A DNA stretch of 64,000 nucleotides from contig NZ_JAFFHZ010000001.1 in NCBI RefSeq assembly GCF_017052585.1, forward strand, positions 868,001 through 932,000, read 5' to 3'. The position numbers and the translations under genes were made by a program. Below the pieces are notes generated by a model that was not told the DNA's origin, ran no database searches, and was given only the letters and a program-made list of their open reading frames with translations. This document shows, piece after piece, positions 43,759 to 51,823 of the stretch (position 1 is its first letter; every line of letters starts with the position of its first letter). The stretch comes from Paenibacillus apiarius. Its GTDB lineage: Bacteria > Bacillota > Bacilli > Paenibacillales > Paenibacillaceae.

Positions 43759-44694
43759 ATGAAAATCCGTCTTGTAAACGAAGGGGTATTTATACCTGTA
43801 GAAGACATCAAGGTCGCATTGAAGCCGCCTGAACAAGGCTTTTACTGGATCGATGCCGATATTGACGATCTGATCGTGCTGCAGCCTTTATTCTCCATGC
43901 ATGATCTGGCCGTAGAAGACTGTATGAGCGAAGAAGAGCAGCGCCCGAAGATTGAAATCTATGAAGGACACTACTTTATCGTGCTTAACAGCATCCGGTT
44001 TGATGATGAAGAAATATTTTTACGTTCACTGAACATATTTTTAGGCAAGCACTTTATCATCACGGTAACGAAACAAAAAATAAACGAGTTGCGCATGGTG
44101 AAGCCGGTCCTGTGGGAACAGGAAGTCAGTGCGGCAGACCGCATGCTATATCTCTTAATTGATATGGTCGTTGACAACTATTTTACGGTAGCCGATCGAA
44201 TTGAAGCGAAGATCGACAATCTGGAAGAAGAGCTCATCGTCAGCGCCAAAAAGACCCACCTGAATGAAATCATTAGCTTGAGAAGCGAAATCCTATGGCT
44301 CAAAAAAGGATTGGCTCCGCAAAAAGAAGTGCTGCTCGTCCTATACCGCAAAGAACTGCGGCTTATCGATGACGATTTGCAAAAATACTTCCGCGACATT
44401 TATGAAAATGCGGTTAAAGTGTCAGAGACATTCGAAACATTCCGCGATCTGATGGGAAACTTGCGCGAGTCATACCAGCTCAGCATTGCGAATCGCGCGA
44501 ATGATATTATGAGGGTATTCACCGCCATCACGACCATATTTATGCCGCTTACTTTAATTACGGGCATCTATGGAATGAACTTTGACTACATCCCGTTCAT
44601 GGATTGGGATTTTGGTTCATTCTATATGATTGGCTTCATGTTTGTCCTCGGAGCATTCATGTTCTATTTATTCCGAAAAAAAGATTGGATTTGA
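43759..44694 (+). CDS. corA: CorA-family magnesium/cobalt transporter
   Basis: This protein has 311 residues from the ATG at 43759 (GAAGGAGTGAATGCA upstream). A large cytoplasmic N-terminal domain (1-245) precedes two transmembrane helices. The pore signature 'YGMNF' follows the first helix ('IMRVFTAITTIFMPLTLITGIYGMNF'), and the second ends in the basic 'FRKKDWI'. It forms a pentameric channel for divalent cations, mainly magnesium. The long stalk helix is visible in 'NLEEELIVSAKKTHLNEI'. One of the few plus-strand genes here; the leader RNA upstream probably regulates it. Confidence 0.94.
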   Translation: MKIRLVNEGVFIPVEDIKVALKPPEQGFYWIDADIDDLIVLQPLFSMHDLAVEDCMSEEEQRPKIEIYEGHYFIVLNSIRFDDEEIFLRSLNIFLGKHFIITVTKQKINELRMVKPVLWEQEVSAADRMLYLLIDMVVDNYFTVADRIEAKIDNLEEELIVSAKKTHLNEIISLRSEILWLKKGLAPQKEVLLVLYRKELRLIDDDLQKYFRDIYENAVKVSETFETFRDLMGNLRESYQLSIANRANDIMRVFTAITTIFMPLTLITGIYGMNFDYIPFMDWDFGSFYMIGFMFVLGAFMFYLFRKKDWI

Positions 44695-44712
44695 CAAGCG
44701 GCTGTCCCGATG

Positions 44713-44747
44713 TGCCCGTGTTCCTGACTCGCTCAAGGACACGGGCA
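44713..44747 (+). terminator. Terminator between corA and the HRDC gene
   Basis: TGCCCGTGTTCCT pairs with AGGACACGGGCA. Only TTATAG follows on the plus strand, so it is a modest terminator; it may serve both converging genes. Confidence 0.6.
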
Positions 44748-44758
44748 TTATAGTTCAT

Positions 44759-45817
44759 TCAGCTTGCCTGACGTGCGGAAGCAGCATTCTTTTGCTGGCG
44801 GTGAAGCAGACGCAGAAGACGAATCCGCTCGTAGTTCGCCTGCACGGAAGCGGAAGATTGCTCTAAAGCCGCTTCACCGAATACTTTGATATACACCGGC
44901 TTCAAGTACTCGTCCCCCAGCTCTGCAAAAGCCATATCAATTGCCTGCCTCTCTTCCGGCGGCAGCGAGCTAATCTCGGCCTCCACTAACGTTTCTACTT
45001 GGTAGCCCTCCCGCTCCAGCGTTTCAACTCGCATAATGAGCTCCCGGCGGTCTACGTGCAGAATTTCCATCAGCTCCAACAGGCTCCGTCCTTGCTGTAT
45101 TCCCTCCAGCAGCTTTCTGCGCTCGGTCAGCTTCGTCAACTCATCCCGCTGTTTCGCTTCCCATTCCGCATAGATCCACTGTGCGAATTGCTGCTCGGTA
45201 ATGGCCTCCTGCACCCACTGCAGAGGGAAGGTCGTGCTGCGTTCATGTTCCTTCGTTATTGCGATGATATCGTCCCCGAACGATTGTAATTTGGCATCGC
45301 CGAATCCCGGAAGCTCCTTCAATTCCTCCAATGTATGCGGTAAAAATGCGCTCACAAGCCGAAGCATCCGGTTCGTCGCCACCCAATACGGCGCGCGTTT
45401 CAGGCGGCTTGCCATCTCTCGGCGCCACTTGGCCAACTGCTCGTACACGTTCTCTTTCGCATATAACTGGGCATAGCAATTCACCCATTCCTGCCGTTCT
45501 TTCATCCGGCGTTCATGAATGTCTGTATCTGGGACAAATCCCAGCACCATGCGATAGCCCAAGCTAAGCAGCTGAGCCAACCCTCCCCGCAACGCAGCGC
45601 GCATCTCGGCCCAAATGGAACCTTCGAACCATACCTCAGAAGCCCCGCCGTCCACTTCCCAGATTATGATCCACTTGCCCTCCTCTTCTCCTACCGTGAC
45701 AAGGCCCTGCTGGGATTTGACCGTTTCAACCTCTTTTTTAGTCTTGCGCTTCCCCATGCGTCCGTCCTTGTCTGTGCCTTCCTGATAATCGAACCTTGCC
45801 GTCCAGATTACTTGCAT
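44759..45817 (-). CDS. HRDC-domain protein, RecQ C-terminal-like
   Basis: This protein has 352 residues from the ATG at 45817, which has AAAGGAGGAG upstream; the longer frame has no site. Residues about 125-200 are an HRDC domain ('YAKENVYEQLAKWRREMASRLKRAPYWVATNRMLRLVSAFLP', 'LEELKELPGFGDAKLQSFG'). The C-terminal third has a helix-turn-helix-like stretch ('RSLLELMEILHVDRRELIMRVETLEREG') as in the RecQ-associated HTH. There is no helicase domain. It probably binds nucleic acid; the role is unknown. A short promoter-terminator unit lies immediately upstream. Confidence 0.8.
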   Translation of the reverse strand: MQVIWTARFDYQEGTDKDGRMGKRKTKKEVETVKSQQGLVTVGEEEGKWIIIWEVDGGASEVWFEGSIWAEMRAALRGGLAQLLSLGYRMVLGFVPDTDIHERRMKERQEWVNCYAQLYAKENVYEQLAKWRREMASRLKRAPYWVATNRMLRLVSAFLPHTLEELKELPGFGDAKLQSFGDDIIAITKEHERSTTFPLQWVQEAITEQQFAQWIYAEWEAKQRDELTKLTERRKLLEGIQQGRSLLELMEILHVDRRELIMRVETLEREGYQVETLVEAEISSLPPEERQAIDMAFAELGDEYLKPVYIKVFGEAALEQSSASVQANYERIRLLRLLHRQQKNAASARQAS

Positions 45818-45874
45818 GTGCGACGACTCCTCCTTTATCATAAGTTGCATGTTATCCATTCATAATGTGGAACA

Positions 45875-45950
45875 TAAAAAAGAAAGCACCTCTTCAAAAT
45901 GCGGTTATACGCATTTCAAAGAGGTGCTTCCCCGTCCTAGTTATGAATTT
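45875..45950 (-). ncRNA. Short attenuator or small RNA upstream of the HRDC gene
   Basis: A promoter at 45957-45986 starts a transcript near 45950. After about 20 nt it meets a 20-bp hairpin: AAGCACCTCTTTGAAATGCG pairs fully, with two G-T wobbles, to the opposite arm (45884-45929). TTTCTTTTTT follows. The transcript should stop 55 nt before the HRDC start. No other gene lies between. Confidence 0.6.
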
Positions 45951-45956
45951 ACCTAA

Positions 45957-45986
45957 ATTATACCACATAGGTATGAAAGGTTGCAA
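45957..45986 (-). promoter_or_regulatory. Promoter of the short RNA / HRDC gene
   Basis: TTGCAA (45981-45986), an 18-bp spacer and TATAAT (45957-45962) on the minus strand. Confidence 0.7.
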
Positions 45987-46014
45987 TTGTTACTTTTCGT
46001 GCATGTTCAACTCT

Positions 46015-46043
46015 TTTAGAAGTTGCCGCTGTTACGCTATAAT
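46015..46043 (+). promoter_or_regulatory. Promoter of the DUF3055 gene
   Basis: TTTAGA (46015-46020), a 17-bp spacer and TATAAT (46038-46043) lie 33 bp before the ATG. Confidence 0.6.
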
Positions 46044-46076
46044 GGGAATGCTACTCATAGAAGGAGGTTCGTCACG

Positions 46077-46373
46077 ATGAATATGAACGATATAGACTTT
46101 TTATCCGACGGTACAGAGGAGACGTCAACGCGCTTCGTTACGTTTATTGGCCCGAGCATGCACCGCTTTGATCTGGCTGTTACGACGACGAACCGTTTCT
46201 ACGGCAAGAAGCTCGTTACGGATTTGCAGAGCGGCTTGACCGCCATCCTCGGACAAGACGATCTGGAAGAAGAGGGTTATTTGGAATCGTTCTATCGCTT
46301 GGGCGACGAAGAAGCGGAAGATTTGCGTCATTTTCTGTCCATGGTTATCGGTGCCGTCCATTTTACGGACTAA
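46077..46373 (+). CDS. DUF3055 family protein (SAV0927-like)
   Basis: This 98-residue protein has AAGGAGGTTCGTCACG before its ATG. 'TRFVTFIGPSMHRFDLAVTTTNRFYGKKLVTDLQSG' and 'DDLEEEGYLESFYRL' match the DUF3055 family of small acidic proteins conserved in Bacillales and staphylococci. No signal or membrane segment is present. The function is unknown. It faces away from the HRDC gene; the two promoters lie back to back. Confidence 0.82.
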   Translation: MNMNDIDFLSDGTEETSTRFVTFIGPSMHRFDLAVTTTNRFYGKKLVTDLQSGLTAILGQDDLEEEGYLESFYRLGDEEAEDLRHFLSMVIGAVHFTD

Positions 46374-47134
46374 GGGCCAGGTTGATGAAGCCTCATACTT
46401 CCACGGTAAGATGCGGATGGAGAACGATATATCAACGATATCTGTTCTCCTGTTCGCTCCCATATATCACATTGTGCAGTTATTTCACTTCAACACCGCT
46501 CCATTCTTGTCGATAATACCACGGAGAAGCACGATGAGCGCTTTTTCGAGCCGGTAGGTCTTTAATGCTTGACTTTTCATCATATGTAATATTCCGTTCG
46601 GGCAGTGGCGCGTTCTGACTGGCGGTGATTCGCTGTATCCGCCTTTTGCTCCATTCTCCCCTTCCATCAGAAGGCGTCACGTCGAATGGCGACTCTGGTT
46701 TACTTCCATCATTATCGGCCCCTTCATGCCATGGATCCGAACGGCATGTGCTAACCTCGACATTATCTCTCCTGACGGTATGGGAGAATGGATCTAAGGA
46801 CCATTGTACGGAGGCCCGATAACATGTTTTCGCTCAAAGGGAAAGAGGACTGCCATTCTGAATGAAGGGGAGAGTGAGGCAATGGATACCGAACAGGCAT
46901 ACCTTTTTCCGGAAAGGGAAGTGACGCTCCAAAAGATCTTCTATCGAGGCCTTTCGAAGACGAGCGAGCACGTTTAGGGATAGGTTTCATCCCCATAAGG
47001 ATTGTCTGGTTTCGCTTGGATAAAAAAACGGCGATGCAGGCTGGTCCGTGTCACATCATGACAGAACAAGCAAGCTTCACCGTGTTGTTGCCGCTGTTAT
47101 GCGGCACTTATGGTTGTGCTATTATTCGAATGAA
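46374..47134. other. 760-bp region without a supported gene
   Basis: Short frames exist on both strands but none has a ribosome site or a recognisable product. A GGAGAACGATATATC / GATATCTGTTCTCC-type hairpin right after the DUF3055 stop (about 46421-46452) may terminate that gene. The rest could be decayed coding sequence or an intergenic repeat; nothing in the window matches it. Confidence 0.5.
47021..47120 (-). terminator. Possible terminator of the 5'-3' exonuclease gene
   Basis: On the minus strand ACGGTGA and TCGCCGT can pair across a long loop, followed by TTTTTTTATCC (47021-47030). The T tract is strong, the stem less so. A GCCGCATAACAGCGGC hairpin lies just upstream. Confidence 0.45.
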
Positions 47135-48049
47135 TCAAATTCCGACTAACTTCACTATGCTGGACATTTCGAGCCGTTCAAATACGGCATGCACCGCAGT
47201 CTGTTCCGGTTCGAACAGACAGCGCTCGGTATCGCATACGACCGGAGCGTCGCACTCAATCCGCGCCAGTTGGCGCGATAAATGAAGCATGTCCATATCC
47301 GACTCAATCTTCGTGCGCACGCCTTTGGCAAGCGACGGCAGATTGTCAAGGATGCCTTCGATGGAGGCATACTCCTGAATTAGCTTGTGCGCGGTCTTCT
47401 CGCCAATGCCGCGAACACCCGGATAATTGTCGGACGTGTCTCCCATAAGACCTTTCAAATCAATAATTTGCTCTGGCGTCAACTGCTTCTCTTCCATTAA
47501 AGTGAGCGGGCTGTATACCGCGTAGTTGCCATGCCCTTTTTTCATTATAATAACCGTTGTCCGTTCATGGACAAGCTGGAGCATATCATGATCGCCTGTC
47601 AAAATATGGACTTCCATTTCATCCCGGTATAAACGGGCAAGCGTTCCGATGCAATCATCCGCTTCATACCCTTCCGCCGAAATGTTCGGAATGCCGAAGC
47701 TGTCCATCACATCGCGAATGAGCTGAAATTGCGGAACCAGATCCTCGGGGCACTCCGCACGATTCGCTTTGTACTGGTCATATTGCTCTGCACGGAACGT
47801 CTTGCTGCTCAAATCCCAGCAGCAAGCGATATGAGTCGGTTCAAATGTTTGCACCGCATCCCAAAAATAGCGCATAAACCCGTATACCGCATTGGTCGGA
47901 GTCCCGTCCTTCATGCGGCGAATGGAGCCGCCGTATGCCGTCGCATAGTACGCGCGGAAAAGCAATGCCATCCCGTCGACCAACAGAATGCGCGGCAGTT
48001 GAGATGGCTGAGATGTCTCTGCATGTTCTTCGAGCTGTTCTTCCAGCAT
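47135..48049 (-). CDS. 5'-3' exonuclease (DNA polymerase I N-terminal-like, YpcP type)
   Basis: This protein has 304 residues from the ATG at 48049 (GAAAGGAGTTAACACTC upstream). It is a stand-alone FEN-family nuclease: 'LLVDGMALLFRAYYA', 'AEGYEADDCIGTLARLY', 'ILTGDHDMLQLV', 'IIDLKGLMGDTSDNYPGVRGIGEKTAHKLI'. These supply the acidic metal ligands and the helix-hairpin-helix. It would remove 5' flaps and RNA primers, as a backup to Pol I. The N-terminal 15 residues are a short acidic extension. Confidence 0.92.
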   Translation of the reverse strand: MLEEQLEEHAETSQPSQLPRILLVDGMALLFRAYYATAYGGSIRRMKDGTPTNAVYGFMRYFWDAVQTFEPTHIACCWDLSSKTFRAEQYDQYKANRAECPEDLVPQFQLIRDVMDSFGIPNISAEGYEADDCIGTLARLYRDEMEVHILTGDHDMLQLVHERTTVIIMKKGHGNYAVYSPLTLMEEKQLTPEQIIDLKGLMGDTSDNYPGVRGIGEKTAHKLIQEYASIEGILDNLPSLAKGVRTKIESDMDMLHLSRQLARIECDAPVVCDTERCLFEPEQTAVHAVFERLEMSSIVKLVGI

Positions 48050-48135
48050 GAGTGTTAACTCCTTTCGCAATACAATGCCTTCCAGTATACCATATATTGC
48101 GGCTCACCGCGGTTAACGGATTCTGCCATGCCCGC

Positions 48136-48507
48136 TCAATGCTTGGAGGCAGCAGTCCACGTGTTCTCGAACATCTCTTCGCGGAAGCCGACTGTCGCCC
48201 GATTCCCGTCGGTCACGATCGGCCGCTTGATCAATTTGCCGTTCGATGACAGCAACTCCAACTGTTCTTCCTCGCTCAGTTGCGGCAATTTATCTTTTAA
48301 TTGCATCGATTTATATACTTCGCCGGACGTATTGAACCACTTCTTCAATTCCAGTCCGCTCATCTCCACAAGCTTCTTCAGCTCGGCTGCCGTTGGCGGC
48401 TGTTCAATCAGCGGAATCAGCTCGGTCTCAATGCCTTGAGCCTGCAGCCATTTAACCGCTTTGCGGCACGTGCTGCATTTGGAATATTCATATACGGTCA
48501 ACTTCAT
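48136..48507 (-). CDS. ArsC/Spx-family thioredoxin-fold protein
   Basis: This protein has 123 residues from the ATG at 48507 (GGAGAGAGTACA upstream). 'YEYSKCSTCRKAVKWLQAQGIE' holds the CxxC redox pair. 'LIEQPPTAAELKKLVEMSGLELKKWFNTSGEVYK' and 'LIKRPIVTDGNRATVGFREEMFE' match the ArsC-like branch that includes YusI, MgsR and Spx. The Arg-Pro pair ('KRPIV') is kept. True arsenate reductase activity is doubtful for this subgroup; a redox or regulatory role is as likely. Confidence 0.85.
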   Translation of the reverse strand: MKLTVYEYSKCSTCRKAVKWLQAQGIETELIPLIEQPPTAAELKKLVEMSGLELKKWFNTSGEVYKSMQLKDKLPQLSEEEQLELLSSNGKLIKRPIVTDGNRATVGFREEMFENTWTAASKH

Positions 48508-48567
48508 TGTACTCTCTCCTTTATGACGTCGTTCACACATGCTTCATACATCTTATCGAAGCCTTTA

Positions 48568-49548
48568 TCATACAAGCCCTTGACGCAACCGTTCTCTTAG
48601 CTGCTGCAGTTCGGGCGGCAGCTTAGCTGTAAACTGCAGGGGCACCCCCGTCATTGGATGCAAGAACCGCAGCTCGGACGCATGAAGAGCGTGCCGGGTT
48701 AGCGGCGCAACCGCAGCCTGAAGGAATGGCGTTCGCGCCAGCTCGTTCGTTGCATAGAACTTGTCTCCCAGCAGCGGACATCCTAGATGCTGCATATGCA
48801 CGCGGATTTGATGGGTTCTGCCCGTCTCCAAGCGGCAGGATACTCGTGCCGCCTCGCCATCGTATGTTTCGATCACACCGTAATGCGTAATCGAATCGTA
48901 TCCATCCGGAGTCACGACGCGAAGATGCGGCTGCTCCTTGTCCCGGTCAATCGGGGCATGAACCGTTCCTTCGCGTGGAACCGGCACGCCATATACGAAC
49001 GCTTCGTACTGCTTCCAGACTTCATTGTTCCGCATCTGATCAGACAGCTGATGATGCGCATGTCCATGCTTGGCTACGATAAGCAAGCCCGACGTCTCTT
49101 GATCCAGCCGGTTCGCGGGGCGGAAGCGCGTCTGCTCTCCCTTAACCCTCCAATAATGGACAACGCCGTTGGCCAGCGTTCCGTTGGGATAGCCTTTCGT
49201 CGGATGGACGACGAGTCCCGCCGGTTTATTGACGACGAGGATATCGTCATCTTCATATACAACATCTACGGGAATCGGCTCCGGCTCAATATAATCAACG
49301 GTCTCCTCCGCAATTCGGACGTGTACGACATCTCCGCCGTTCAAACGGTCCCGCACGGTAAGCGGCCTATCGTTGTACCGCTCCATGCCGTTCACCGTTA
49401 TCGCACGTTCCACTGTCTTCAAGCGGGTCAGCAATCGCCGCGACAGGTTCAGCCGCGAACGGAGAACCGTCCGCAGTTGAATGCCGGCCTCTTCCTCCGG
49501 CACAACATAAGTGAGCTCCGCGGCGATATCCAATTTCGATTCAGTCAT
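48568..49548 (-). CDS. RluA-family pseudouridine synthase
   Basis: This protein has 326 residues from the ATG at 49548, which overlaps the upstream adenosyltransferase stop by 8 bp; the longer frame runs inside that gene. An S4-like N-terminal domain ('LRTVLRSRLNLSRRLLTRLK') is followed by the catalytic domain with 'PANRLDQETSGLLIVAK', where the Asp is the catalytic residue. 'PAGLVVHPTKGYPNGTLANGV' and 'LETGRTHQIRVHMQHLGCPLLGD' complete the family pattern. It isomerises uridines in rRNA or tRNA; the exact site cannot be told. Confidence 0.92.
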   Translation of the reverse strand: MTESKLDIAAELTYVVPEEEAGIQLRTVLRSRLNLSRRLLTRLKTVERAITVNGMERYNDRPLTVRDRLNGGDVVHVRIAEETVDYIEPEPIPVDVVYEDDDILVVNKPAGLVVHPTKGYPNGTLANGVVHYWRVKGEQTRFRPANRLDQETSGLLIVAKHGHAHHQLSDQMRNNEVWKQYEAFVYGVPVPREGTVHAPIDRDKEQPHLRVVTPDGYDSITHYGVIETYDGEAARVSCRLETGRTHQIRVHMQHLGCPLLGDKFYATNELARTPFLQAAVAPLTRHALHASELRFLHPMTGVPLQFTAKLPPELQQLRERLRQGLV

Positions 49549-50125
49549 GTCGTTCTTGACGTCGAAACACTTCGGCGCTGCGCACATATTCCTGGTCTTG
49601 CACCACGGCAATTGCATTGGCGCGGCGTGCCGCGGCAAAGAAATAATCCGATAGCCGATTAACGTATTTCATCACTTCTGCATGCACCGTCTCTTGCCGT
49701 GACAAGGCGACCAAGCGGCGTTCCGCCCGCCGGCATACAGTGCGGCAGACGTGAAGCGCCGAAGCGACGTCGCTTCCTCCCGGTAAAATAAATTTGCGTA
49801 TAGCCGGAGTCGAGTCTTCATGCGCATCGATCCAAGCTTCAAGCCGCTCCGCCTGTGCTGCGTGAATTTTGTAGGTGACGCTGTCTTGCTTCGTCTCCGC
49901 ATACGCGACATCCGAACCGCAATCGAACAGCTCGTGTTGGATTTCGACTAGCTGCTCCCGCAATTCATTATAGCCGTCTTCCCGGCAACAGGCCGCAGCC
50001 CAGCCGACGAACGCGTTCAATTCATCCAGCTCGCCATATGCATCCACCCGCAGATGATCTTTGGCGACCCGACCTCCGATGAGCGAAGTCATGCCTGCAT
50101 CACCCGTCCGAGTATATATATTCAC
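49541..50125 (-). CDS. Cob(I)alamin adenosyltransferase, PduO type
   Basis: This 194-residue protein starts with GTG after GGGAGGGCCTTAGTT. 'IYTRTGDAGMTSLIGG' is the ATP-binding opening, 'VDAYGELDELNAFVGWA' and 'FILPGGSDVASALHVCRTVCRRAERRL' are core signatures, and 'VMKYVNRLSDYFFAAARRAN' ends the bundle. It transfers the adenosyl group of ATP to cobalamin, making coenzyme B12. The CobU-like kinase gene follows upstream, so the pair points to cobalamin salvage or remodelling. Confidence 0.93.
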   Translation of the reverse strand: MNIYTRTGDAGMTSLIGGRVAKDHLRVDAYGELDELNAFVGWAAACCREDGYNELREQLVEIQHELFDCGSDVAYAETKQDSVTYKIHAAQAERLEAWIDAHEDSTPAIRKFILPGGSDVASALHVCRTVCRRAERRLVALSRQETVHAEVMKYVNRLSDYFFAAARRANAIAVVQDQEYVRSAEVFRRQERHD

Positions 50126-50155
50126 AACTAAGGCCCTCCCATCTTTTCCAATCTA

Positions 50156-50722
50156 TTATCCGCGGAATCGAGTTGCGCTTAGCTCCTCCGGAATGCCGGC
50201 GGTCAAGCGAAACCATTGATGGCTCCTCCGAGCCAGTTCCAGATTCAATGCGGCATGCTGCGTAATATAGCATCGTTCTTTCCTATCGGTAAATGCCGTG
50301 TATCCGGGAGGTTCGTCCGTAATAACGAACACCTTCCCTTGGAACGACAACAACGCATGCTGCAGTTCCTCGCGCGCCGCCGTTATCATTTCCATATAAT
50401 CGCCATCGGAGATGCTGCCGGCATGCTCTTGCATAAAGCGTTGATGCGCCGCGCATAAATACGACGTCAAGCTATCAATGACCAGAACTCTCCGCTCGGC
50501 ACGATACAGATTCGATTCCTCATTGATGCGATGGAGCACAGCCGGCAAGGAGTACCCGGTGTGAATGGTCTGCCATGTGAAATGTGGGGGTGCGGGCATG
50601 GCATCCGGCAGCGGCGTAGCGTGTGTAACGACATATAGCCCTTCGCGTCCGAAGGTTGCCGCATACTTGAGGGCAAACGGCGTTTTGCCGCTGCCGGCGC
50701 CTCCTGTCACCCCTATTATCAT
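50156..50722 (-). CDS. CobU-like adenosylcobinamide kinase
   Basis: This protein has 188 residues from the ATG at 50722 (GGAGGGAAACAAC upstream). The P-loop is 'GVTGGAGSGKTPFALKYA'. 'VLVIDSLTSYLC' (Walker B-like) and 'VFVITDEPPGYTAFTDRKERCYITQHAALNLELARRS' match CobU. Some typical CobU residues are changed ('VTHATP', 'WQTIHTG'), so it is a divergent member and may have lost the guanylyltransferase step. It lies 30 bp upstream of the adenosyltransferase start. Confidence 0.8.
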   Translation of the reverse strand: MIIGVTGGAGSGKTPFALKYAATFGREGLYVVTHATPLPDAMPAPPHFTWQTIHTGYSLPAVLHRINEESNLYRAERRVLVIDSLTSYLCAAHQRFMQEHAGSISDGDYMEMITAAREELQHALLSFQGKVFVITDEPPGYTAFTDRKERCYITQHAALNLELARRSHQWFRLTAGIPEELSATRFRG

Positions 50723-50764
50723 GTTGTTTCCCTCCATCACCTGTCATCCGTCCTGTTTCTGTAA

Positions 50765-51316
50765 TTACTGTTCCTCTGCCAACGCTTTCAGCACCTCAAC
50801 CGAGAGCTCTTCATTCGGGGTTCGGGCCGGTATCGTAACGAACAGCCCTGGCTCCTGAATGCCAATCTTCTTCAGAAGCGGCATCTGGTCTGCAGGCAGA
50901 GCATACAGATGCTTTCCTTTATATTCGTTATATCCTTTTTCCGCTTTCTCGTATACGACTCCGTCCATAACACCAGCCGCATATTTTTCCTTGTCGAAAT
51001 AGTTGTCCAATACGACATGTCCGCCCTGCATCGCCATCGTCTTGACGTCATCCTCCGGCAACATAACGATGCCGTTGTCGCCTGCAGCATATTCGACAAT
51101 CAGTTTTTGCAAATTGTACATCGGCGATGCAACGGCATCCACCGTAAACTTTCCTTCAAATTGCTTGCTCAATTCTTCTTTTAACGCTTGCGTCATTTCG
51201 GATGGCACTGTTGACTTCGGCATCATGAATACGGTTATATCCGCTTTCGGTCCGCCGCAGCCGCTTATAAGGATAAGCATCGCCAGCAGAGCCCCCACGA
51301 ATCCCCATTTGCGCAT
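50765..51316 (-). CDS. Lipoprotein of unknown function
   Basis: This protein has 183 residues from the ATG at 51316 (GAGAGAGGGGATTGCTTG upstream). The signal peptide ends in the lipobox LISGC. The mature part begins 'DITVFMMPKSTVPSEMTQALKEEL', followed by 'SPMYNLQKLIVEYAAGDNGIVMLPEDDV' and 'HLYALPADQMPLL'. It is faintly like a substrate-binding-protein fragment but matches no family I can name. It precedes the CobU-like gene by 42 bp, so a link to corrinoid handling is possible, by context only. Confidence 0.7.
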   Translation of the reverse strand: MRKWGFVGALLAMLILISGCGGPKADITVFMMPKSTVPSEMTQALKEELSKQFEGKFTVDAVASPMYNLQKLIVEYAAGDNGIVMLPEDDVKTMAMQGGHVVLDNYFDKEKYAAGVMDGVVYEKAEKGYNEYKGKHLYALPADQMPLLKKIGIQEPGLFVTIPARTPNEELSVEVLKALAEEQ

Positions 51317-51376
51317 CAAGCAATCCCCTCTCTCCTCATATGTCTCTTCATTCACTATATCATAAACGCTGCAAGC

Positions 51377-51403
51377 AAAAAAAGAAGACCCCGCAGGGTC
51401 TTC
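51377..51403 (-). terminator. Rho-independent terminator of the Spo0E-like gene
   Basis: GAAGACCCTGCGGGGTCTTC on the minus strand is a perfect hairpin, followed by seven T residues. It lies 11 bp after the stop codon. Confidence 0.9.
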
Positions 51404-51413
51404 GTTCACGCAG

Positions 51414-51674
51414 TCATTTCTTGACATGCGACTTCATATATTCGTTAATTTTCAAGTCCAGCATACTGCTGATTTCGATGACATTCTCAGCCGTAAACGA
51501 CTGTTCTTCTTGAAACATCTGCTCCATTTGCTTGCGAAGAACAAGAATTTCATTTTCTAGCGCAAGTAGCTTGGACGAAACGTTTCTTGTTTTGCCCGAC
51601 CATTTCGGATGAGATCCATCTTCTCTCAATAAACTACGTGAATACGCCGTCAAGGTGTAGTTCGAACAAAACAA
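51414..51674 (-). CDS. Spo0E-like aspartyl-phosphate phosphatase
   Basis: This 86-residue protein starts with TTG; GGGAGGAAAGGTCAC lies just upstream and no other start is available. The C-terminal half is a helical hairpin: 'LALENEILVLRKQMEQMF' and 'AENVIEISSMLDLKINEYMKSH'. The SxxLDxxI motif is the Spo0E phosphatase signature. Such proteins dephosphorylate Spo0A~P and delay sporulation. The N-terminal ~30 residues are not conserved in the family and may be partly untranslated. Confidence 0.75.
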   Translation of the reverse strand: MFCSNYTLTAYSRSLLREDGSHPKWSGKTRNVSSKLLALENEILVLRKQMEQMFQEEQSFTAENVIEISSMLDLKINEYMKSHVKK

Positions 51675-51823
51675 GTGACCTTTCCTCCCTTCGCAGCTGG
51701 ATACTCGAAGTCCCTATAGTTGTCCATCTGTTCCATATGATGGGACAACCTAGCGAGACATGTTATATTATACCAGAGGAAGGGTACAAAAACTAGTTCA
51801 TTTTAGTTGAATTTGAATTTTTT

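Noticed and set aside
46480-46996. Several 60-80-residue frames between the DUF3055 and exonuclease genes
   Set aside because: They overlap each other on both strands, lack ribosome sites and show no protein-like composition.
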